Source of the DNA: Papilionanthe hookeriana x Papilionanthe teres
Taxonomy: Eukaryota > Streptophyta > Magnoliopsida > Asparagales > Orchidaceae
DNA: 64,000 nt
Direction of reading: 5' to 3'
Assembly: GCA_022702705.1 (NCBI GenBank)
Contig: CM040425.1
Coordinates: forward strand, 5,286,001 to 5,350,000
Part shown: positions 24,301-36,172 of the stretch, piece after piece
How the letters are laid out: every line of letters begins with the position of its first letter
How positions within the stretch are numbered: the stretch's first letter is position 1
The notes under the pieces: generated by a model
Seen by the model: the letters and a program-made list of their open reading frames with translations, nothing else
Told to the model about the DNA's origin: nothing
Databases searched by the model: none
Made by a program: the position numbers and the translations under genes

Positions 24301-25105
24301 AGGATTCCTATTTTTTGATAACCTTTAATAATTTTGAATTTCACTCTCCTGTTTCTAAAGTTGAAACTTGAAACACCTCCTTACTTTATAAATATATATC
24401 AACTTTATAATTCATCATAAAGTTACAATCCTTTCTTCACACATAGTAATTTAAGTCTCTTAACATTTCAAAAATACAGTTTTCTTTACTTTAAATAGTC
24501 AGCTATAGTTCAATCCTCTCATACTAAATATCTTAACCTTATAAAATTAACTTTTATTACTAAAAATCTTTCATTCAAATCTAACATAATATTTAAATGA
24601 AATCAAAAATTCAGTTATCTAAAGCTAGTTCAACTACTAAAAGTCATGCTAATATTTTTTTTTGAAATTATATTAATTGAGAACAAATAAGAGTTAATAT
24701 TTTTACCCTCCCTCAAACTTAAATTTTTCATATAAATTTGCCAAAGTAGAGAGTAAAAGAAAACTAACCTTTTTATGCTGGGATTTTGAAATCTTCTGAA
24801 GCTATGCTGGTATTAATAAAAAATTAGGCTATCATGCACGAAACAATTAGAAACAGTGATATATATAATATTAAAAATTTGCAAGGGTGAAGAAATATTA
24901 AACACTTAAACATTAAACATCCAAAATAACATCACAATCTCAATCTAAATCACTAATCAAACTAACACAGAGTTCATTATATTTTCATTTTTTTCATTAT
25001 TTTTTAACACAAATACATCACCAAACTACACTAATCACATAAAAACAAATAGCAAACACAACAAAGTACTACAACACACAAATAAAAATAGAAATCACAA
25101 AACTA

Positions 25106-26221
25106 CTAATCAGCATCACCAGCTTCCTCAGCTTCTTCTGCATGATCAGGTCGGTAAGGAACATAAATTGGGCATGTAGGAAATATCACTCTAGAGTCTC
25201 CCCTCATGAATCTGACCTGAGCATCATGGTAAGCAATATCATATTCAACTCTCCTCTGCATGTAATCTTCATTCACATCACTTCTAGCCTCAAATTCATC
25301 CATCCTGCTATGGAGTCTATCTATACTGGCACTCTGAATCCCAAACTGCTCCATAACATCAGATAATGTAGGTGAATAGATGGAATATCCTGGCTGGTAT
25401 TAGGAATATCATTACTCCTACTTTCTCCTCTCCCAACCACATGAGACTCATAAGTACGAATAATGGTCTTAGTAATAGGCCTCAGTGGATGGACTAACTC
25501 CTCAGAACTATCAAACTCAACTCCAGACTGTGCACAGAATGCATGGATCAAGGCAGGATGTCCTAATCCACCAGTGGTTTCTCCTCTAGCAATAGTCTAG
25601 ATATTCTTGAAGATAATCAATCCAATATTAATCTTTTTCATAGTCTGAATACAGTAATTTAAAATTGCTCTATCTCTAGTGACTTCACTGTGATGATAAG
25701 AAGATAGTAATCTTGTAGAGATGAAATAGTGTCATGCTTTAGAAGCTACATTTAACTTGGAAGCAGGGAAATTAATCATATGTTTTTGCTTTATTTTTCA
25801 TTCCCTTCTTCCATCAATAAGAAAAGAAATCACTTCTTTCATATTAGCCTCCCTCATATGAAAGTTTTCATATTCACAAAACCTCATCTCCCTTAACTGA
25901 TAAACAACATTAATAAGCTGAGGGGCAAATTCTACAATTTTTCCTCGAACAAGCACATATTTCGTTTTAGTTCAAGGCAGACTTGCATAAAATTCTCAAA
26001 TAGTACCCATAATAGCATTAGCAGTAATATAATAAAAGGTTTCCCAATTTCAATAAAAAATCAGCTGCTCTACAGATCAGCCCGGATTTTCAAAAGCCCA
26101 GTCTTGAATACACTTTTTTGTTATATAGGAATGAATTGAAATGATATTGTGCTTTCACAATAACAAGTCTTTCTTCATCAAAATCCAACCTCCTCTTGCC
26201 TTTACTTATTTTAGGAGCCAT
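25106..26221 (-). pseudogene. Env-position ORF of D (plant-transposon-protein-like), broken
   Basis: Begins MAPK at 26221, as does the homologous ORF in C, and ends at 25106 with an acidic tail (EEAEEAGDAD). A recognisable piece is HPLRPITKTIIRTYES, parallel to LQPLRPITSVNVNTYIVHS in C. The first two thirds (26220-25560) are full of stops. The C-terminal part has heptad-like charged helices (SIDRLHSRMDEFEARSD). The family resembles the putative plant transposon protein domain found downstream of integrase in Athila-type elements. Its biochemical role is not known to me. Confidence 0.55.
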
Positions 26222-26762
26222 GTAAAATTTTCAAAAAATTTGCAAGAAAATCTAATAAATTTCAAAATCACAATTTAGGAGACCCTTTAAGCAAATTTAA
26301 GTAAGTAAGAGCTTTAATCACTATGGAAAATCTCAAAACTTCATAGAAAATTCCAAATCTCAAATCTAAGTAATGTGAGAAATTTCCATGGTGAAAATAA
26401 AAAAATTTTAGTTTAAGGTGAAGCTTTTACCTAGAGAAGACAAGATCCACACTTTTTAATCCTTGAAATTGCTTTAAATCCATGATCTAGCAAGCCCAAG
26501 ATCTCAAAAATGCATTGGCTGGAGGTATAATATGATGGAAATGGCGCAAATGACAGGTCCCAGGGTAAAAATCATGAAATAAAGAGGGTTTCGGGCCTTT
26601 TCTGTATTCGGGTGCAGGGGGCGCTGGATAGGGTGTCGGCGGCGCTCTATTTAAATTAAATTTCCATACTCTCTATATTTGGGCGCCGGTGGTTGATCCC
26701 CAAATTTTTATCCTTATGTTTTTCAATTTATATTTCTTTCTAATGATATTATCTCTTTCTTT

Positions 26763-26774
26763 GCAATGGCGCCA
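26763..26774 (-). other. Primer-binding site, tRNA-Asp type
   Basis: The minus strand reads TGGCGCCATTGC, six bases after the LTR end. Athila elements use TGGCGCCGTTGCC, complementary to the tRNA-Asp 3' end, so there is one mismatch in the first 12 bases. The match then fades. Bases 26260-26762 are leader/UTR with another GC-rich palindromic block (26620-26690). Confidence 0.65.
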
Positions 26775-26780
26775 AAAATT

Positions 26781-28488
26781 TGACTCCGACGAATATTTAT
26801 GCTTACGATTTAGATATGAAATTATACTTTAATTATTTATAATACGGAATACCACGCAAGTATACGTATCATTTATCAAGTAATATAGGATTTTTTTATT
26901 AAGCCCCGAGATATCAAACCCACAGGGAAATGTCTAAAATTTTAAAGAAATAAGAAAAATAACTTTTTACTTTTTAAAATGATTTTGTAAAGTATGTTTT
27001 AAGATATAAAGTTTTTTAAATTTGTTTTTGGTATTTTCTGAATAAAAATTAAAGTAAACAACTAAAGTTAACACAACTATAAAACAGTATGAAAGCAGAT
27101 GAGAATAAAATATCTTTTTTCTCTTTCAATGAATCAATAATAATTATGGAATTTTGTTGTGGAAGTATCAAAAATGTGTTGCACCTAATAGAAGGAATTT
27201 TATTCTTTACCTTTACATGGTTCTATAAAGAACATTGGTTAATTTTATGCTTTGAAATTTTGTAGATGGGTTAGGCAGGGAAGATACTAGCTCTCACTCT
27301 AGAGTTCCCTCGATTCCATCCACCTGGGGGCTAACATCACATAACAAAATTTTTCACATCAAACCAAATTAGGGGGCTTTAGCTTGTCACTCTAAAGTCC
27401 TCTAATTTACACCCCATTATAAGCATATCTTCCTATTTATTTGCACCTAACCATATGGATTACAATTGTCATCCATACAATTGCATGTGATTCTTTCCAA
27501 TTGTTAATTGAGACAATACAGCAACAGATCTTACATAATCTCCCAACAAATTTTAACATCTTAATTGGCCAAATAAAGAAGTAAATTAAGTGTGAGATAG
27601 TGAATCATCACAACTTCTTCCAACATTGAAATCCTGTACTTCACACAACTTCCTTCTATAATTTAATTACTTCGTCATTTAAATGGAAAAAGATAGAAAA
27701 AACTACTCAAAATCCATGGAGAAAACACAATCACAACTTGATTTGAAAGTAGAAATCATAGTGAAAATACAATAAGTCTTACTTTAAAACCAAATGTAAA
27801 ACAAAGTTAAACACTTATCTGAAAATCCTCTCCACAAGACTCTTGAAGTTCCTTTGAAACTTTGCTTTCCCTTTACAAGACACAATAGAGGTTGGCGCCC
27901 AACTCTGTAGACTTTGAATCTTTATTATACTCTTAATAAAAAGTAGATACAATTGATAATAAAAGTGGTGAAGTGGAAAGGTGTGCTCTCTCTAACATAA
28001 ACTTGACTCTTAACACTAATCACATCCTCCAACAAAAACCATTTTTCTGATCTTCAAGTCTTCTTTTTAAAATTTTCTAAAAAGTGACTTGGTGTCTCTT
28101 CAAAATATGTCCAGATTCAATGTATCCATCAAGAATTCATCCATCCATTCAAATTTTAAATGAGTATTGGAGCTGATGGGAAGTTAGTGAAGTTTAAACC
28201 AAATAATGCTTTAAAAATCCCTTCAAATTTGCACCAAAATCAAATAAAATTCATCACTTTAACTGTGGCGCCTATGTGCCAGCCATCCGGCGCATAAGCG
28301 CCCGAGGCCAATTTTTTCACACCTTTAAATTTTTGCTCCAAATTTATCCTTTATTGCCCCTTTCAACATAGTCACTCATTTTAATCATACTTGCAAGAAA
28401 AACACAAAAATACCTTCCATTAAAGTGCAATATCATCAAAATAGATGTAAAAATGTATTTAAAAACACTATATATTTTAGGTATATCA
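26781..28488 (-). repeat. LTR shared between C (3' end) and D (5' end)
   Basis: On the minus strand it starts TGATATACC at 28488, directly after a PPT belonging to C, and ends GTCA at 26781, directly before a PBS belonging to D. A single LTR with a PPT on one side and a PBS on the other is the signature of tandem elements joined by LTR recombination. It contains the GC-rich block GGCGCCTATGTGCC...GGCGCATAAGCGCC at 28266-28302. Confidence 0.65.
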
Positions 28489-28502
28489 AAATCCCCAAAC
28501 TT
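28489..28502 (-). other. Polypurine tract of C
   Basis: The minus strand reads AAGTTTGGGGATTT right before the LTR start TGATATACC, preceded by CTTGAGGACAAGTAAC, a typical Athila context. Confidence 0.65.
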
Positions 28503-28916
28503 AAAATGTTACTTGTCCTCAAGTGACACTTAATCACATAGAAAATCTTAAAATACAAATTATGTAAATGAGTTTCTTTAAGAATGTTTCAAAATTTTGT
28601 TCTAGAAATGAAATAGTCCAATTTAGAAAAAAATTAGTAAATGAGATCAACTTAAAGTTTAGAAGGTTCTTAAGTAAAGGATAATGAAAAATATTAGTTC
28701 CTATCTAATTTTGAAATAATTGTAGATTATTCAAAATATAAGATTAAAACATTTCATCTTCCTCACTTAAAAATTCTCATTTGGAAATAATTTTACTTAC
28801 TATATTATAACCTTAAGCTTTAGATTTTCTCAAAACTTATATTTTAAACTTTAGGTATGAAACCAATTTTTTATTAGGCCCTCAAATCCTCAAGCTTCTC
28901 CTTCCCTTTTACATAC

Positions 28917-29437
28917 TATTTTTCTCTTTCTTTCTTTTTTTTTCTTTCTCTTTTTCTTCTTTTTTTCTTTTTTTTTCTTTCTCTATTTCTTCTTTTTTTT
29001 CTTTTTTTTTTCTGGACAGGCCTTTAATGATTTTGAATTCCACCCTTTCATTTAAAATAAAGGTCTGATATATATCTTTCACTTAAAAATTATAATAACA
29101 ATGTTGAAAATTATTTCTACAATAAAAGAAATTTAAGAAAAATAAAAAGTCTAATCTTCTATTTATCCAAAAATATAACACTTCTTACTAAAGATAGTTT
29201 AACTATATTTAACATTTCTTTACTAAGAAAATTTTAACTTTAAATTTTTCATCATTACTATAAATTTTAACTAAATTCTCTTACTCATTTCTATATTCAA
29301 AATTTTGCTTCCCTAATATAACTTCATATACATAATTATTTTGAATCAAAAATCAAATTTTATTTAAGTATTCTTGAGAATAAATAAAATTTAGTTTTTA
29401 AAAGTTTGTTTTTTTTAATTCCCCCCAAACTTTAATT
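28917..29437 (-). repeat. Pyrimidine tract and second PPT-like string in C's 3' UTR
   Basis: Bases 28917-29017 are almost pure C/T on the plus strand. On the minus strand 29421-29437 contains AAAGTTTGGGGGGAA, a better polypurine match than the one next to the LTR. It may be a secondary priming site or a duplicated 3' end. The rest of 28503-30041 is AT-rich UTR without genes. Confidence 0.5.
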
Positions 29438-30041
29438 TTTAATTGGGATAAAATATTTAAGCATAAAATTAATACATGGGTAAGAATTAAAAAAAACTAG
29501 AATAACATGCTTGCAGGAATCTTAATATTCTAAATATGCAAGTATAACAGTTTAAAAATAAGGAGTAAAAAGAAATCAAATTCAGTTTTGTCAGTTTTCC
29601 CTAAAATAGAAATTCAAAATATCAAAGGACTTTTACAATAGTGGAGTTTTCAAAGCAAATACACACCAACACAAATCACAACAAACTAGAAAATATATGG
29701 TATCAAATTTTGAAAAGTTTAAACATGCTATATAAATAGTGGTTTCTAATAGTATTCTAAATTTTTATAAGATTGATAGGAATTAAATTAGGCACTACTA
29801 AAAACTTAAACACTAGAAACACAAAAATATTTACTACCACAAATACATCACATATTACATCATAAAACATCAATCCAACACATAAACATCTAGTGTGCAT
29901 AATAGAAATAGTCCAACTATAATCTACACAACATCAGATTCCATAGCAAAATAAATCACATCACATATGAAAACATTAAATAAAAGCATCACAACACATA
30001 AGAAAATCACATAACAACATCACAAACTCAACACAAGAATC

Positions 30042-31179
30042 CTAATCATCATCATCATCATCATCTTCATTCCCGTCTATGGATGGCACATAAGGTATAT
30101 AAAAAGGATGAGGGGCATCTCAGCACTGTGATCTCCTCTAATCACTCTGTCCATGTATTGTTGATAATTCTCCTCATATTCATCATGTTTTACAATATAT
30201 CTTTCAATATTTTCAATCTTACCATCCACATCTCTAACATGCTCTCTAGTAAGGCTCACCTTTTTCAAAATATTCTGTAATATTCCAGTTTGTGAATCTC
30301 CAGAGGATGATGCATGTGCAGTAGAAGCACGAGAAGTAGAAGCAGCAGAAGCAGAAGCACTGGAAGCTCTAACAAATCCTCCTTTTCAGCCAAATACTGA
30401 ATGTACAATGTAAGTGTTCACATTTACACTGGTAATAGGTCTAAGTGGCTGAAGAACCTCTTCCCATGTTTCAGACTTAACATCAAACTGCTCATAAAGT
30501 GAATAAATCATAGATGAAAATCCCATACCTACAGTAGTAGCAGCTCTAGCACAGTTCAAAATATAATAAAAAATAATAGCTACAATATCTAAAGGCTTTC
30601 CCTGCTGAATACAATGGTTCAAAACAGCTCTCTCACTTGTAACTTCACTGACATGACTTGAAGGCAGAAGCTTAGATGAGATAATGTAATGTCATGCCTT
30701 TGAACTGGCATTCAATTTAGAGGCTTGAAAATTCACTCTCCTTTCATTTGTAATCTTCCACAAACCTCTTTCATTAGTAAGAAATGCCATAATCTCATCT
30801 AATTCTCCCTCATAAGGATGATAATTCACATAAAAACAAAATATCGCAGGAGATAATTGGTAAAAAGTATTAATTACCGCAGATGAAAAATCCACTTGTT
30901 GCCCCCTAACCACACCAAGTTTTCTTCTGATGCTGGTAAATTAGCATAGAACTCTCTCACCACAGAAACAACTGTAACAGCGGAGAAGCAACATTATCTT
31001 TCCCAATTCCATCTAGCAATCATCTCCTCAATCTCTTCTCCTGGCTTGCTAAAAACTCGTTCTGGAATCAATTTCTACTACACGAGTGCATCAAAGTAAG
31101 GATTCTCTGCTTTAGAACTGACAAATTTGTTGGAATCAAATTTTGCTTTTTCTTTCAAGCATTTTAACTTTGGAGCCAT
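30042..31179 (-). pseudogene. Env-position ORF of C (putative plant transposon protein domain)
   Basis: Starts MAPKLKCLKEKAKFDSNKF at 31179. The N-terminal part has EIEEMIARWNW and REFYANLPA, followed by RGQQVDFSSAVINTFYQL, MAFLTNERGLWKITNERR, HYIISSKLLPSSH, TSERAVLNHCIQQGKPLDI and FSSMIYSLYEQFDV. This succession matches, from memory, the domain named putative plant transposon protein, common 3' of integrase in Athila relatives. A charged helical C-terminus ends in a run of Asp (about 30045-30065). Stops at about 31080, 30968 and 30690 and a frameshift near 30920 break it. I see no signal peptide or strong membrane segment, so the historical label envelope-like is not supported by sequence. 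Confidence 0.6.
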
Positions 31180-32197
31180 CTCTAAAAATTCACAAAAAAA
31201 TTCACTATAAATTCCAAATTTAAACTAAACTTGTTAACTCAACTTCCAAAGGCAAACTCCACTAAATCCAAGCAATTTCTCATGCTTTTCGCAAATTTTC
31301 ACCATGAATAGTGATTTTCAGATTTTTCAATAATGTACTCAAAATACATGGTGAAAATCAAAAAATTTTATTTAGGAGTAGTGATCATACCTTAAGGAAT
31401 TCAAATCCAACAAATATCGATGAAATCGGCTCTAAAATGATCCAAATAGGGATTCCCTAGGCTCCTATTTCGCGAAACCGAGAGGTTGAAGGTGATGGGG
31501 GTGTTAAAAATGGCAAATTTCGAGTTTTTAACTACAGAAAATCAATTTTTGCTAACCGGAGCCCATGCGTGAGGCATACGGTGCTTAACCGCGAAATCTA
31601 GCACTTATGCACTGTCGGTTTGGCGCTTAGGCGCCAGTGCCCAAATTTTGACAATTAAGTTAATTTCATCAAAAGTCTGAGTTAATCACCTTTAATCACT
31701 TCAAATAATTATTTCTCCCCACAAAATCTTCTAATACTCTAAAAGTACACTTTAACTTCCAATAATTCCACACAAATTTCACACAAACACAACTTATATT
31801 TCTTAAATATCAAAACACACTTAATACAAACTATAAATTTCTATCCAAACATTTTGGATGAAATTCTCCAATACATAAGTTCAAACACACGTAATTAAAC
31901 ACAAATTTACATTATTGAGATGTAACAAATATATGTAAAGTGTAAAAAACACACTTAAAACACAAAACACACAAAATCAAACCACAAGACCACACATAAT
32001 ATAATTCCAATCTCCTTTAGGTGGATTATATCTAGAACTACCTTTAGTTCAATTTGAACCATCTGGAATGTAAATCTGATAAAATGGGTGATGATTAAAA
32101 GCTCTTACATCTTCTTCTTCTATCCATTTGTTCTTCAGATACATCGCTCTATTGCTTCTTCCACATGTCTTGTATGATTGAATTGCATTTTGAGTTG
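31180..32197 (-). other. UTR between small ORF and env-position ORF of C
   Basis: Non-coding AT-rich sequence with a GC-rich palindromic block at about 31555-31650 (GGCGCTTAGGCGCCAGTGCC). A related block is at 32605-32645. No gene seen. Confidence 0.5.
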
Positions 32198-32470
32198 TTA
32201 TCCAATGTGCGCTAAATGAGCGCTAATTTCATTTACCTTTGCATCAATAGACACCACATCGGCCTCGATATTCATAATATTTTCTGTTATTCCTTGGATA
32301 CTTACAGCTAGAAATCCATTATATAACTCTTGTGCACTATCACAAATAAAATTCTTCTTGTTGGCTTCCTCTTTCTTCTTAACTTCACTCTCCCAAGAAG
32401 ACATTTTTGCACTCAAAATACTCTTTTTAAGACTCAGGAATGAAAATAAGAACTGGGGCAAGTATCTCAT
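32198..32470 (-). CDS. Small ORF of C after integrase, unknown function
   Basis: 90 codons on the minus strand. An internal Met at 32401 (MSSWESEVKKKEEANKKN) is a more natural start than the hydrophobic lead-in. The product is rich in charged residues and has a hydrophobic heptad pattern (NIMNIEADVVSIDAKVNEISAHL), suggesting a coiled coil. The same frame continues past the stop with ITTQNAIQSY, so it may once have been longer. It is probably part of the element's post-pol coding region. I do not recognise a family. Confidence 0.4.
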   Translation of the reverse strand: MRYLPQFLFSFLSLKKSILSAKMSSWESEVKKKEEANKKNFICDSAQELYNGFLAVSIQGITENIMNIEADVVSIDAKVNEISAHLAHIG

Positions 32471-32880
32471 AAAATCAGGGCCTTATTATAGACTTGGGAA
32501 AGCACAGAACCGACCCTAGACATGTTAAAACTCCTTAATAACTCCAAAAACTACTCACACATGATTTTGGTTTCTAGAACCTCATTTTTTACATTTTTAT
32601 AACTGTGGTGCCTATGCGCCAACTAGCGACGCATAGCAGCCAGTGCACATTTTTGCACAGTTCTGCCAAATGTCAAAATATTCATTCTAACTCTTCCAAG
32701 TCATTAAATAAGGTCAAATAAACACCACTATAACTAAAAAAACTCCAAAATGCTATCACATTTCTCAAATCAAACCAAATAAAAGCACACAAAACAAACA
32801 TAAAACAAAGCACACCGATAAATATGTGTTGCCTCCCACAAAGCGCTTGGTTTAATGACATCAGCCTGACATACCAGAGC

Positions 32881-33960
32881 TTATTCTGAGTGACCCAACA
32901 TTAGATTCTCATCAGGTTTAGATTGATCGACTGAAAAGTAAGGTTTAAGTCTATGACCGTTCACTTTAAATATTTTTCCAGTCTTAGGATCTTGAATATC
33001 CACAGCTCCATATAAATAAACTTTCATCACAATAAATGAGTCTGTCCACCTGAACTTAAGCTTTCCAGCAAAAATTCTCAATCTAGCATTATACAGGAAA
33101 ACATTTTGCCTTGGCTCAAGATTTTTAGTAAGAATCTTCTGATCATGCTATAACTTTATCTTTTCTTTATAAATCTTAGCATTTTAATAAGATTCATTCC
33201 TTATCTCTTCAAGCTCATTTAATTACAACAATCTCTTTTCTCCAGCATCTTTCAAATTAAAATTGAACTCTTTAATAGCCCAATATGCTTTATGCTCTAG
33301 TTCAACTGGTAAATGACAAGCTTTTCCAAAAATTAACCTATATGGGGACATTCCTATAGGAGTTTTGTAGGCAGTCCTATAGTCCCACAAAGCATAATCC
33401 AATTTGATTGACCAATCCTTTCTATTTGGATTAATAGTCTTTTCCAATATTCTTTTAATTTCACGATTAGATAATTCAACCAAACCACTTGTCTGCGGAT
33501 GATAAGTAGTAGCAATGCGATGGTTAATATGATATTTCTTTACTAACTTTTCCATAATTGCATTTCTAAAATAATTTCCTCCATCAGTTATGATTACTCT
33601 TGGTATTCCAAATCTGCAAAATATATTCTTATTTTAAAACTTTGCAACACTTTGAGCATCATATCGAGGTAAAGCAACAGCTTCTATCTATTTAGATACA
33701 TAGTCTACTGCTATCAAAATATATGTATTTCTAAAAGATGGTATAAATGGTCCCATGAAATCTAATCCCCAAACGTCAAATATTTCAACTTCCAACATAT
33801 AATTGAGGGGAATCTCATTTCTTCTATAAATTTTGCCTACACGTTGACATTGATCACAACTTTTAATATAAACATTAACATCCTTAAAAATTGTAGGCCA
33901 ATAAAATCCAGATTATAAGAATTTATATGTAGTTTTATCAACTCCAAAATGTCCCCCATA
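32881..33960 (-). pseudogene. pol: Integrase of C (Athila type)
   Basis: Zinc-binding segment HNSDYGGHFGVDKT...CDQCQR (about 33965-33840). Catalytic core: VWGLDFMGPF (first Asp), ITDGGNYF (second Asp) and TSGLVELSNREIKR (Glu), so the D,D-35-E triad is intact. The C-terminal domain is LRIFAGKLKFRWTDSF...GAVDIQDPKTGKIFKVNGHR, ending at 32881. Stops (for example near 33900, 33692, 33635, 33186 and 33150) inactivate it. Confidence 0.8.
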
Positions 33961-35674
33961 ATCAGAATTATGAAATTTTAGAATAATTTCATAGGTTTCT
34001 TCTAAAGGCACACATCTTCGAATAATCAAATCCTTTCCTTGTTTATATAAAAACGGGTCATCCCAAAAATAAGTCTTATCTTCAGATAAAAATTTCTTCC
34101 TCTCCTGGTATGTCAAATCATAGAGTAAAATATCACTGACAATAAAGTTTACAATGTCAGCATACCACGGAACATGCCACTCATTAACAGCAAACAATTT
34201 TTCAACAGGAAAATTTTCATCAATTTCTTCAGCATCACAGAGAGATTTTTCAGTTTCAAGCCTGGACAGATTATCAGCAATTTGATTATCAGCGCTCTTC
34301 TTATCTACTATCTCGAAATCAAATTCTTGCAAAAGAAGAATCCATCTAATCAATCTTGGTTTTGCATCCTTCTTCTTCATTAAATACTTAATAGCAGAAT
34401 GATCAGTATGCACCACACATTTTGTTCCAATTAAATATGATCTGAATTTATCAAAGGCAAAGACTATAGCTATTAACTCTTTCTCAGTAGTGGTATAATT
34501 AATTTGAGCTTCATTAAGAGTTTTACTAGCATAGTAAATACTTTGAAAATCTTATCATATTTCTGACTTAAAACAACTCCAATAGCATAATCACTAGCAT
34601 CATACATTAATTCAAAAGGTTTTTCCCAATTAGTTGAAACTATAACAGGTGCAGTGATTGATTTTTCTTTTAAAATTTCAAATTCTTTTAGGCAGCCATC
34701 ATCAAAATTAAAAATTACATCTTTTTCCAGTAAACGGCATAAAGGCTTCAAAATTTTTGAAAAGTCTTTAATATAATGCCTGTAAAATCCAACATGTCCC
34801 AGAAAACTTCTAATTCCCCTTACATTAGTTGTGCAAGGTAAATTAGAGATTACTTGAATTTTTGCAGGATCTACTTCCATACCATTTTCTGATATACAAT
34901 GTCTCAAAACAATTCCTCCTGCTACCATAAATTGGCATTTCTCCCAGTTAAGAACCAAATTAGTTTTTTCACAACATTTTAGAACTTAGATAGATCTTCT
35001 AAAAATGATTCAAATTAAATTCCAAGCACTGAAAAGTCATCCATAAGAACTTCAATTCCTTTTTCTATTTAATCACAATAAATTGTCATCATATATCTCT
35101 GAAATGTAGCAGAGACATTACATAAACCAAAGGGCATTCTTCTAAAAGTAAATGTACCATAAGGACTGGTAAATGTTGTTTTCTCTTGATCCTTAGGAGC
35201 AATTTGAATTTGGTGGTATCCAGTATATCTATCCAGAAAATAAAAGTATTTATACCAAGCCAGTCTATCCAACATCTAATCTAGAAAGGAAAGTGGAAAA
35301 TGATCCTTCCTTGTGGCAAGGTTTAATTTTCTATAATCAATGCATATTCTCCATCCTGTAACTTGTCTTGCTAGTATTATTTCATTTTTTTCATTAACAG
35401 TCACAGTAACTCATCCTTTCTTAGGAACATAGTGAATAGGACTAACCCATGCACTATCTGAAATAGGGTAGATAATTCCAGCATCCAACCACTTTAAGAT
35501 TTCTTTCTTAACAACTTCTTTCATGATAGGATTTAATCTCCTTTGAGGATCAGCCCGAGGTTTGTAGTTATCCTCCATAAGGATTCTATGCATACAAATT
35601 GAAGGACTGATTCCTTTAATATCAGCTATTGTCCATCCAAAGGCTTTCTTATATTTCCTCAAAATTTTAAGCAA
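33960..35674 (-). pseudogene. pol: Reverse transcriptase and RNase H of C
   Basis: RT: KILRKYKKAFGWTIADIKGI (35670-35610), DSAWVSPIHYVPKKG, WRICIDYRKLN, FLDRYTGYHQIQIAPKDQ, FTFRRMPFGLCN and the box VLMDDFSVLG at about 35040 with both aspartates. Thumb: EKCQFMV...GIVLRHCIS. RNase H: KPFELMYDASDYAIGVVLSQ and VVHTDHSAIKYLMKKKDAKP. Stops at about 35410, 35276 and 34990 and a frameshift near 34535 break the frame. It is the usual Ty3/gypsy RT-RNH module, with no second RNase H. Confidence 0.85.
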
Positions 35675-36167
35675 ACTCTCTTATTCTCTTTCAGATAATT
35701 GAGAGGGAATTATAACTGGTAAAGTTGAGGAATCACCTAAAAAAGCATACTTTAAATGATTAGGAAGCATCATTAAAGCAAGTTCATGAGGTTTTTCAAT
35801 TTATGGACCAAAAGATTCAACTTTTTCAGTCATGTCCAACAATTCAAAATTTTCATGAACATAATTTAAGTCTTCCTCATGAAAATCTTTAGAATCTTGT
35901 AATCCTCTTCTTGCTTGTGTCCCAATTCTTCACTTTCAGATTTTTCTTCATAAGTTGACTTGAAATTGCATTCACTAAAATATTTTATAACATCCATCCT
36001 ATAACATTCATCATCTTTACCTCTTGTAGGATATTTCATTGAATTTGAAATATTGAATGTAACAGTTTGATCATTAACTCACATCGTTAATTCCCATTTT
36101 CGCACATCTATCATCGCTCTGCCTGTGGCTAGGAAAGGTCTCCCTAAAATTATGGGTATCTCTTTAT
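35675..36167 (-). pseudogene. Protease C-terminus and linker of C (beyond the B insertion)
   Basis: Directly after the target duplication the minus strand reads KEIPIILGRPFLATGRAMID, the conserved C-terminal part of the Athila protease, which continues the reading frame ending at 63311. The acidic linker to RT follows (CNFKSTYEEKSESEELGHKQ). A stop at about 36080 interrupts it. Confidence 0.75.
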
Positions 36168-36172
36168 CTTCC
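36168..36172. other. Target-site duplication of B, copy 1 (CTTCC)
   Basis: CTTCC immediately left of B's LTR (which starts TATCGGCA here, TGTCGGCA in the other LTR) is repeated at 63306-63310. A 5-bp duplication is standard for Ty3/gypsy integrase. Confidence 0.9.

Larger units (their letters stand above)
22242..28488 (-). mobile_element. Element D: gag-pol-less Athila-like derivative
   Basis: Read on the minus strand it is LTR (28488-26781), PBS-like site, about 70 bases of leader, env-position ORF, pyrimidine tract, PPT and LTR (23803-22242). The internal part corresponds to the segment of C from just after integrase onward; gag, protease, RT and integrase are absent. The two LTRs are clearly related but well diverged by eye. 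D may therefore be old, or a recombinant that shares its upstream LTR with C. Confidence 0.6.

Noticed and set aside
24132..24344. Lysine/arginine-rich 70-residue open frame
   Set aside because: It is the translation of a pyrimidine/purine tract; the same tract in C gives nothing similar.
30042..31179. Retroviral-type envelope protein in the Athila-like element
   Set aside because: No signal peptide, transmembrane segment or cleavage site is visible; it matches the plant transposon-protein domain type instead.
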